DNA from: Lapillicoccus jejuensis
Lineage (GTDB): Bacteria; Actinomycetota; Actinomycetes; Actinomycetales; Dermatophilaceae
DNA length: 64,000 bases
Direction: 5' to 3'
NCBI RefSeq assembly: GCF_006715055.1
Contig: NZ_VFMN01000001.1
Coordinates: 3,286,001 to 3,350,000, forward strand
This document shows, piece by piece, positions 55,412 to 64,000 of this stretch (its first letter is position 1; each line of letters starts with the position of its first letter). The notes below the pieces were generated by a model. The model was not told the DNA's origin. It saw only the letters and a list, made by a program, of their open reading frames with translations, and made no database searches. The translations under genes were made by a program, and so were the position numbers.

Positions 55412-55708
55412 ATGCCGCCGAGCGCAGGCGTGTTCGCGATCTCGGTCGCCGCCGACATGGTCTCGATGCAGGTGCAGAACCTGCGCGTCTACGAGCGGCG
55501 CGGGCTGCTCGAGCCCGACCGGACCCCCGGGGGCACGCGGCTGTACTCACCGGCCGACATCGAGCGGCTGCACCGGATCCGCGACCTGCTCGCCGACGGG
55601 CTCAACCTCGCCGGCGTCGCGCGCGTCCTCGAGCTCGAGGACGAGGTGGTCCGGCTGCGGGCGGAGGTCGGGCGGCTGCGCGGGGCACGACGCCGTACGG
55701 CGACCTGA
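55412..55708 (+). CDS. MerR-family regulator, HspR-like
   Basis: A 98-residue regulator with a MerR HTH. FAISVAADMVSMQVQNLRVY, ERRGLLEPDRTPGGTRLYS and GLNLAGVARVLELEDEVVRL closely follow HspR, the repressor of heat-shock genes. ATG 55412 follows GGGAGGAG. It lies divergent from hsp20 with a shared 140-base control region, and it is not next to dnaK, so it is probably a dedicated paralogue for hsp20. A basic C-terminal tail (GARRRTAT) ends the protein. Confidence 0.85.
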   Translation: MPPSAGVFAISVAADMVSMQVQNLRVYERRGLLEPDRTPGGTRLYSPADIERLHRIRDLLADGLNLAGVARVLELEDEVVRLRAEVGRLRGARRRTAT

Positions 55709-55757
55709 CCCGCGCCCACCGCACCCCACGGCCGGGCCGGACTGGGAGGATCGCCCG

Positions 55758-56939
55758 GTGCGCCACCCCCACGTCCCCGACCCGGCGCGGCTGCCCCGCG
55801 TGCTGGGCCCGTCGGGCGAGCGCCGCGAGCACCTCGACGAGCTGGTCGACCGGGCCGTCGCCCGCAGCCGCCGGTCGCTGCGCTCGCGCGTGGACCGGGT
55901 CCGGGGCAAGGCCTGGCAGCTGGGGCAGTGCGCGGTCGCGGCGGCGGTCGCGTACCTCCTCGCGCACCGGGTCATCGGGCACCCGGCCCCCGTGTTCGCG
56001 CCCATCGTCGCGGCGGTGTGCCTCGGGACGACGTACGGGCAGCGGCTGCGCCGGGTCGTGGAGGTCACCGTCGGTGTCTCGCTGGGGCTGCTCGTCGCCG
56101 ACCTGTTCCTCGCCGCGTTCGGCAGCGGGGCCTGGCAGGTCGGGGTCATCGTCCTGCTGGCGATGGGGGCGGCGGTCTTCCTCGACACCGGGATCCTGCT
56201 CACCACCCAGGCGGCGGTGCAGTCGATCTTCGTCATCGCCCTCGTCGCGAGCCGCGACGCGGCCGTGTCGCGCTGGCAGGACGCCCTCGTCGGCGGCGCC
56301 GTCGCGCTGCTGGCGGCGACGGTCGTTCCGCGCGCACCGCTGCGGGCGCCCCGACGGCAGGCCGCCGTCGTGGTCCGGACGATCGTCGGGCTGCTGCACG
56401 ACGCGGCGCGGTGCACCCGCGACGGCGACGTCGAGCGGGCCGCCCAGGTGCTGGCCGCGGCCCGGTCGACCGACCCGCTCGTCGCCGAGCTGCGGGCGGC
56501 CGCGGGGGAGGGGCTGTCGGTCGTCGCGTCGTCGCCGTTCCGGCGGCGCGAGGCCGGCGACGTGCGCACCGTCGCCGACCTCGTCGAGACCCTCGACCGG
56601 GCCCTGCGCAGCACCCGGGTCCTCGCCCGCCGGGTCGCGGTCATCGCCTCCCGGGGGATCCCGGTCGCGCCGGGGTACGGCGACGTCCTCGACGAGCTCG
56701 CCGAGGCGACCGAGGTCGTCGCCCGGGCGCTGCACGAGAACCGCAGCCCGCGGGTGGCGCGGCCCGCACTGGCCGCCGTGGGGCGCCGTACGGCGTCGCT
56801 GCCGCGCACCGGGCTGATGGTCGGCGTCCTGCTCGTGCAGGTCCGCTCGGTCGTCGTCGACCTGCTCCAGCTGACCGGTCTCGACGACGAGGCGGCGCTG
56901 GCCGAGCTCCCGGTCCTCCCCGAGCACCTCGAGGAGTGA
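55758..56939 (+). CDS. FUSC-family aromatic acid exporter-like membrane protein
   Basis: A 393-residue protein with an N-terminal block of about six helices (residues about 50-190) including PAPVFAPIVAAVCLGTTYGQ and LDTGILLTTQAAVQSIFVIA, followed by a long cytoplasmic helical domain. This is the layout of half-size FUSC/DUF939 proteins such as AaeB relatives. The GTG start at 55758 follows GGGAGG. A role in exporting aromatic acids or similar anions is inferred from the family only. Confidence 0.78.
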   Translation: MRHPHVPDPARLPRVLGPSGERREHLDELVDRAVARSRRSLRSRVDRVRGKAWQLGQCAVAAAVAYLLAHRVIGHPAPVFAPIVAAVCLGTTYGQRLRRVVEVTVGVSLGLLVADLFLAAFGSGAWQVGVIVLLAMGAAVFLDTGILLTTQAAVQSIFVIALVASRDAAVSRWQDALVGGAVALLAATVVPRAPLRAPRRQAAVVVRTIVGLLHDAARCTRDGDVERAAQVLAAARSTDPLVAELRAAAGEGLSVVASSPFRRREAGDVRTVADLVETLDRALRSTRVLARRVAVIASRGIPVAPGYGDVLDELAEATEVVARALHENRSPRVARPALAAVGRRTASLPRTGLMVGVLLVQVRSVVVDLLQLTGLDDEAALAELPVLPEHLEE

Positions 56940-56945
56940 CCGGGT

Positions 56946-57025
56946 CGACACGAATCGGATTCGGCCCACTCGGCTCGGGTCCTGACCGGAGCCGAGCGGA
57001 CCGAATCCGATTCGCGGGGGTGTCG
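56946..57025. terminator. Bidirectional inverted repeat between FUSC gene and rmlB
   Basis: CGAATCGGATTCGG (56951-56964) pairs perfectly with 57001-57014. Outer CGACA/TGTCG and inner CTCGGC/GCCGAG add further pairing. It fills the 88-base gap between the two convergent stops. Confidence 0.65.
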
Positions 57026-57027
57026 CG

Positions 57028-59385
<2,358 letters not shown>

Positions 59386-59393
<8 letters not shown>

Positions 59394-60882
59394 GCGTTGC
59401 GGGGGCGACCGCGTCGTCCGGCAGGCCCTCCTGCCGCGCAACCGCGCCGCGCGAGAGGACCAGCGTGCCGACGAAGCCCACGACGATGGCCACGAGGACG
59501 CCGAGCCCGGAGTAGGCCCACGTCCCGGACCTCCCCCCGAACGGGCCGAGGAGGAAGCCCTGCCACGACAGCCACCCGGCGTAGGTGTTGGTCACGAGAC
59601 CCCAGCCGAGCACCGTGCCGACGACCATGAGGGCGACGGAGTCCCAGCGCACGGCGCCGTACCGGCCGCGCGGGGACTGCAGGTCGGCGTCGGCGTACGG
59701 GCGACGCCGCAGGGTGAGGTCACCGAGGAAGATCCCGCACCAGGCCGCGATGGGCACACCCATGGTGATGAGGAAGCCCTGGAACGGCCCGACGAACGAG
59801 TCCGCGAAGAAGACGACGACGACCGCCCCGACCGTCATCAGCGCGCCGTCGATCGCCGCCGCGACCGGCCGCGTCACCGGCACCCCGAGGCTGAGTAGCG
59901 AGAGCCCCGAGGAGTAGATGTCGAGGACGATGCCGCCGAGCAGGCCGAGGATCGCGACGAGGGCGAACGGCACGAGGTACCACGTCGGGAGGATCGTCGT
60001 CAGCGCGCCGATCGGGTCGGCCTGGATCGCGGTCGACAGCTTCTCGTCCGACCCCGTGAGCAGCAGCCCGAAGACGACGAGGACGACCGGACCGAGTGAG
60101 GCACCGAACGTCGTCCACCCGACGACGCCGCGGCTGGAGGCCGACCGCGGCAGGTAGCGCGAGTAGTCGGCGGCGCAGTTGACCCAGCCGAGCCCGAGCG
60201 CGGTGACGAGCAGGACGATCGCGCCGAGCACCTCGGGCAGCGGCGCCGACGGCAGCGCCGACACCGTCGACCAGCTGACCTTCGGCAGCGCGAGGACGAC
60301 GTACCCGATGGTGAGGACCGCTGTCGCGACGGTGATCCACGTCTGCAGCCGCATGATCAGCTCGAACCCGAAGATGCCCGCCGTCACGGTGACGGCCACG
60401 ACGACGACGAGCGCGACGACCTTGGTGCCCGTCCCCCCGCCCCAGCCGAGGCGGTCGGCGATCGTCGCGGTGGCGAGCGTCGCGAGGACGACGAGCACGG
60501 TCTCCCAGCCGACGGTGAGCAGCCAGGAGACGAACGACGGCAGCCGGTTGCCGCGCACCCCGAACGACGCCCGCGACAGCACCATGGTCGGCGCCGACCC
60601 GCGCTTGCCCGCGAGCGAGACGAAGCCGCAGAGCAGGAACGACAGGACGATCCCGACGAGTGAGGCGACGACGGCCTGCCAGAACGACAGGCCGAAGCCG
60701 AGCACGAAGGCGCCGTACGGGATGGCGAGGACCGAGATGTTCGAGGCGAACCACGGCCAGAACAGGCTGCGCGGGACGCCGTGCCGCTCGCCCTCGGCGA
60801 TGACGTCGAGACCGTTGGTCTCGACGCTCGTCGCCCTCGGGACGACGTCCTGCCGGCCCGCCGCGGTGGGGGCGGACGTCAT
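59386..60882 (-). CDS. NCS1-family permease (cytosine/purines/hydantoin)
   Basis: A 498-residue transporter with about 12 helices. FWPWFASNISVLAIPYGAFV, the segment LVTALGLGWVNCAADYSRYL and GRYGAVRWDSVALMV near the C-terminal region match the cytosine/purine/hydantoin (NCS1) family. ATG 60882 overlaps the stop of the symporter gene (ATGA). It is coupled to a cysteine hydrolase downstream, so a hydrolysable nitrogenous substrate is likely. Confidence 0.88.
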
Positions 60883-62549
60883 GCCCGCCCCGGGGAGGTG
60901 GCGGCCGCCTCGTCGGGCGTCGCCGGGAGCTTGGCGACCCGCGGGTCGCCCTCGTCGGCGAAGTAGTCGGCCGGGATCGTCTCGTCGGTGCCGGCCGGCG
61001 CGTGCAGCGCCCGGGCGACGAGCGTGACGACGACGGCGACGACGACGTTGAGCGCGAACGCGGTGATGGCGATGTAGCCCAGCGTGCCCCAGCCCTCGAT
61101 CGCGGCCAGCGAGCCGCCGAAGTGCGGGGTGGCGGCCGACGAGACGCCGTACGCCTTCCACGTGCCGTAGACGATGCCGACGGCCCAGCCGGCGAGCAGA
61201 CCCCACCGGTGGAACCACTTCGTGTAGAGGCTGAAGACGATCGCCGGGAAGGTCTGCAGGATCCAGATGCCACCGAGCAGCTGCAGGTTGATCGCGTTCT
61301 GCTTGTCCATGGCGAGGACGAAGATCAGCGCGAACGCCTTGACCAGCAGCGACATCAGCTTGCTGACCTTGGCCTCCTGCTGGGGGGTGGCGTCTGGGCG
61401 GATCCACTCCTTGTAGATGTTGCGGGTGAAGGTGTTGGACGCCGCGATCGACATGATCGCCGCCGGCACCAGCGCGCCGATGGCGATGGCCGCGAAGGCG
61501 ACGCCGGCGAACCAGCCGGGGAAGTGGTCCTCGAAGAGCTGGGGGATGACCAGCTGCGGGTTGGCCTTGCCGTTCAGGCCGATCGGCTTGGTCCCCGCGG
61601 CGATGGCCACCCACCCGAGGAGGGCGAGCAGGCCGAGGACGAACGAGTAGGCCGGCAGGATCGCCGCGTTGCGGCGGATGGTGTTGCGGCTCTTGGCCGA
61701 CAGGGTCGCGGTGATGGAGTGGGGGTACATGAACAGGGCCATGGCCGAGCCCAGCGCGAGCGAGGCGTAGGCGAAGTACTGCTTCGGCCCGGGCAGCGCG
61801 ACGAAGGTCGCCGGCTTCCCGGTCTGCTTGGCCGTCGCGGCCGCTGTGTCGGCCTTGCCCTGCACCACGTCGAAGATGTGGCCCCAGCCGCCGAACTTCG
61901 ACGGCAGGTAGATGACCGCGACGATGATGACCAGGTAGATGAGCGTGTCCTTGACGAACGCGATGATCGCGGGTGCGCGCAGACCCGAGGTGTAGGTGTA
62001 GACGGCGAGGATGATGAAGGCGACGAAGAGCGGCAGGTCGTTGACGAACCAGTTGCTGCCGCCGCCGACGCCGGCCACCTCGAGCACCGCCTGGATCCCG
62101 ACGAGCTGGAGGGCGATGTAGGGCATCGTCGCGACGAAGCCGGTGATGGCGACCGCGAGGCTCAGCCCGCGCGACCCGTGCCGTCCGGCGACGAAGTCGG
62201 CGGGTGTGACGTAGCCGTGCCGGTGGCTGACCGACCACAGCCGCGACATGAAGACGAAGATGATCGGGTAGAGCACGATCGTGTAGGGGACGGCGAAGAA
62301 GCCGCTCACGGCGCCCGCGCTGAACATCGCGGCCGGGACGGCGACGAACGTGTAGGCCGTGTAGAGGTCACCACCGAGCAGGAACCACGTCACCCAGGTG
62401 CCGAAGCTGCGGCCGCCGAGGCCCCACTCGTCGAGGCTCTCCATGCTCGTCGGCCGGCGCCAGCGCGAGGCCATGAACCCCATGACCGCGACGACGGCGA
62501 AGAGCGCGACGAGGACGATGAGCGCGGGCCAGTCGATCCCGGTGTTCAT
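60879..62549 (-). CDS. Sodium:solute symporter (SSS family, MctP-like)
   Basis: A 556-residue symporter with about 13 helices. The signature region is present around ALVPAAIMSIAASNTFTRNI, and GYVTPADFVAGRHGSRGLSL and FLLGGDLYTAYTFVAVPAAM are typical of the MctP/monocarboxylate branch with small DUF3311 partners. The C-terminus extends into a charged tail. Its ATG overlaps the DUF3311 gene stop. Substrate may be a monocarboxylate or a related anion. Confidence 0.9.
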   Translation of the reverse strand: MNTGIDWPALIVLVALFAVVAVMGFMASRWRRPTSMESLDEWGLGGRSFGTWVTWFLLGGDLYTAYTFVAVPAAMFSAGAVSGFFAVPYTIVLYPIIFVFMSRLWSVSHRHGYVTPADFVAGRHGSRGLSLAVAITGFVATMPYIALQLVGIQAVLEVAGVGGGSNWFVNDLPLFVAFIILAVYTYTSGLRAPAIIAFVKDTLIYLVIIVAVIYLPSKFGGWGHIFDVVQGKADTAAATAKQTGKPATFVALPGPKQYFAYASLALGSAMALFMYPHSITATLSAKSRNTIRRNAAILPAYSFVLGLLALLGWVAIAAGTKPIGLNGKANPQLVIPQLFEDHFPGWFAGVAFAAIAIGALVPAAIMSIAASNTFTRNIYKEWIRPDATPQQEAKVSKLMSLLVKAFALIFVLAMDKQNAINLQLLGGIWILQTFPAIVFSLYTKWFHRWGLLAGWAVGIVYGTWKAYGVSSAATPHFGGSLAAIEGWGTLGYIAITAFALNVVVAVVVTLVARALHAPAGTDETIPADYFADEGDPRVAKLPATPDEAAATSPGRA

Positions 62550-62887
62550 CGGGTGCCCTCCGTCCGGGCGTCGGTGCCGTCACCCTCGACGAAGGCGGAC
62601 CCGTCGTCGGTCATCGGCCGGTGCGGCCGGGCGACCAGGACGAGCCGGTAGGCCGCGTAGGTGAAGGCGGAGCAGAGGAACACCCAGAGGAACTGGTACC
62701 AGATGAAGAACGGCACCCCGCCGAGCGTCGGCTCCTTCTTCGCGTAGGTGCTGACGAGCAGCAGGGCGATGATCGGCAGCGCAAGGAGCACGGTCGCGAC
62801 GGCCAGCAGCCCGCGGTTGGCGGGCGGGGCGTCGTACCGGCCGGGGCGGTCGCCCGGTCGCTCACCGGGCGCGGCGGGGGTGGACAT
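62546..62887 (-). CDS. DUF3311 small membrane subunit
   Basis: A 113-residue protein with two helices (GLLAVATVLLALPIIALLLV and FFIWYQFLWVFLCSAFTYAA). DUF3311 proteins typically accompany SSS symporters and are thought to assist them. ATG 62887 follows GGAGG; the stop overlaps the symporter start. It is the first gene of the four-gene minus-strand operon. Confidence 0.85.
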   Translation of the reverse strand: MSTPAAPGERPGDRPGRYDAPPANRGLLAVATVLLALPIIALLLVSTYAKKEPTLGGVPFFIWYQFLWVFLCSAFTYAAYRLVLVARPHRPMTDDGSAFVEGDGTDARTEGTR

Positions 62888-62947
62888 GGGAAGGACCTCC
62901 GTCTCGGGCCCCCGCGGTGGGACCCGTCGTCAGGGAACGTACTCCGA

Positions 62948-63002
62948 TCGCCACGGGCGGTGGTGGCGACATGCCAGCGGTGTCACCGCCCTCCACTAGC
63001 GT
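62948..63002 (+). promoter_or_regulatory. drrA-like promoter with dyads
   Basis: TAGCGT (62997-63002) precedes ATG 63009 by six bases. Upstream are GCGGTGTCACCGC (perfect palindrome, 62977-62989, over the -35 region) and TCGCCAC/GTGGCGA (62948-62954 and 62963-62969). These are possible repressor sites for the ABC exporter. Confidence 0.5.
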
Positions 63003-63008
63003 CTGGAC

Positions 63009-63995
63009 ATGGACCTCACGACTTCGCCCCCGGCCCCCGCCGTGGAGGCGCGCGGGCTCGTCAAGCGGTACGGCGCCGTGACCGCCCTCGGCGGCGTCGA
63101 CCTCACCGTCCCCACCGGCACGGTGCTCGGCCTGCTCGGCCCCAACGGCGCCGGCAAGACGACGACCGTGCGCGTCCTCACGACGCTGCTGCGCCCCGAC
63201 GAGGGGGAGGCGAGCGTCGCCGGGGTGGACGTCGTGCGCGACCCCCGGGGCGTACGACGCCGCATCGGCCTCTCGGGGCAGTACGCCGCCGTCGACGAGT
63301 ACCTCACGGGCTTCGAGAACCTCGACATGATCGGCCGGCTCTACCACCTCGGCCGCCGGCGCTCGCGCGAGCGGGCCCGCGAGCTGCTGGCCCAGTTCCG
63401 GCTCGAGGACGCCGCGGACCGGCCGTCCAAGACCTACTCCGGCGGGATGCGCCGCCGCCTCGACCTGGCGGGCGCGCTCGTCGCCGACCCGCCCGTCCTC
63501 TTCCTCGACGAGCCGACGACCGGGCTCGACCCGCGCAGCCGGACCGACATGTGGGAGGTCATCGGCGGGCTCGTCGCCGGGGGCACCTCGCTGCTGCTGA
63601 CGACGCAGTACCTCGAGGAGGCCGACCGGCTCTGCGACTCGATCGTCGTCATCGACCACGGCCGGGTCATCGCGCGCGGCACGGCCGACGAGCTGAAGAG
63701 CCAGGTCGGCGGTGAGCGCATGGAGGTCACCGTGGGCGACCCCGCCCGGCTCGAGGACGCGCGCCGGGTGCTCGAGCCGCTCGGCGCCCCCGTCACCGTC
63801 GACGTGCCGGTGCACCGCGTCCTCGTGCCGGTGACCGGCGGGGCGGCGGTCCTCGCCGACGCGCTGCGGCTGCTCGACGCGGCCGGCATCGCGGTCGCCG
63901 AGATCGGGCTGCGCCGCCCGACGCTCGACGACGTGTTCCTCACCCTCACCGGGCACGAGGCCGACGACACCGAGAAGAAGGAGGGGTCCGCATGA
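63009..63995 (+). CDS. Drug-type ABC exporter ATP-binding protein (DrrA family)
   Basis: A 328-residue ATPase. Walker A is LLGPNGAGKTTTVRVL, the Q-loop GLSGQYAAVDEYLTG is characteristic of daunorubicin-resistance (DrrA) type proteins, the signature is YSGGMRRRLDLA and Walker B VLFLDEPTTGLD. A C-terminal regulatory domain follows (about 230-328). ATG 63009 is probably leaderless. The next gene begins with a 4-base overlap at 63992. Confidence 0.92.
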   Translation: MDLTTSPPAPAVEARGLVKRYGAVTALGGVDLTVPTGTVLGLLGPNGAGKTTTVRVLTTLLRPDEGEASVAGVDVVRDPRGVRRRIGLSGQYAAVDEYLTGFENLDMIGRLYHLGRRRSRERARELLAQFRLEDAADRPSKTYSGGMRRRLDLAGALVADPPVLFLDEPTTGLDPRSRTDMWEVIGGLVAGGTSLLLTTQYLEEADRLCDSIVVIDHGRVIARGTADELKSQVGGERMEVTVGDPARLEDARRVLEPLGAPVTVDVPVHRVLVPVTGGAAVLADALRLLDAAGIAVAEIGLRRPTLDDVFLTLTGHEADDTEKKEGSA

Positions 63996-64000
63996 GCGCC
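63992..64000 (+). CDS. Start of downstream ABC permease (cut by window edge)
   Basis: ATGAGCGCC begins behind AAGGAGG (about 63978-63984) and overlaps the DrrA-type stop by four bases. Only three codons are visible. A DrrB-type permease is expected from context but cannot be seen. Confidence 0.5.

Overview
The window is very GC-rich (about 73% by eye), starts many genes with GTG, and packs them with 4-base stop/start overlaps. Together with the DUF4439-rimP-nusA-ylxR-infB-rbfA-truB-ribF and folC-DUF4233-ndk gene orders, this points to a high-GC actinobacterium. Intrasporangiaceae/Dermatophilaceae is my best guess from gene content, not a proven placement. I see no rRNA, tRNA, CRISPR array, transposase, phage gene or replication origin; this is ordinary chromosome with some accessory islands.

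Layout. 0.1-5.5 kb: an XRE-type regulator, a TetR/membrane-protein divergent pair, and a minus-strand operon of a ferritin-like lipoprotein, an APH(6)-type kinase and an unknown protein. 5.5-14.5 kb: the translation and RNA operon rimP-nusA-ylxR-infB-rbfA-truB, then a convergent RNA-methylase-like gene and ribF. 14.6-17.3 kb: an acyl-CoA ligase and a methyltransferase. 17.5-28.6 kb: an eleven-gene peptide-uptake and catabolism cluster made of a Dpp-type ABC importer, M55 D-aminopeptidase, isoaspartyl peptidase, RpiR regulator and three oxidoreductases. 28.7-35.2 kb: tartrate/isopropylmalate-type dehydrogenase, haloacetate dehalogenase-like hydrolase, an ABC exporter, and a B12-binding radical SAM protein.

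35.1-39.4 kb holds the most interesting unit. A histidine kinase and response regulator (minus strand) face two paralogous membrane-anchored proline-rich proteins (plus strand). Both promoters of these proteins carry the same operator layout, pairs of CTCAAG/CTTGAG hexamers with 11-base periodicity, and the first one also lies in front of the regulator operon. This looks like a small self-contained envelope-signalling regulon. 39.6-43.6 kb: an FeS photolyase, a Nudix-like protein and a secreted NHL-repeat protein.

43.8-53 kb: ileS preceded by a translational T-box riboswitch with an ultrashort stem I, then a GNAT acetyltransferase and folC. DUF4233, ndk and a HIT protein follow, but a metallo-hydrolase and an amidase on the other strand sit between folC and DUF4233. 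53-64 kb: a nucleobase permease, hsp20 divergent from a MerR/HspR-like regulator, a FUSC exporter, a GntR-rmlB pair, a four-gene operon (DUF3311, SSS symporter, NCS1 permease, cysteine hydrolase), and the start of a Drr-type ABC exporter cut by the window edge.

Two window-wide patterns recur. Many genes appear to be leaderless, with a TANNNT box exactly six bases before the start codon. Gene ends often carry long palindromes, including a perfect 83-base palindrome after folC and two small families of related palindromes.
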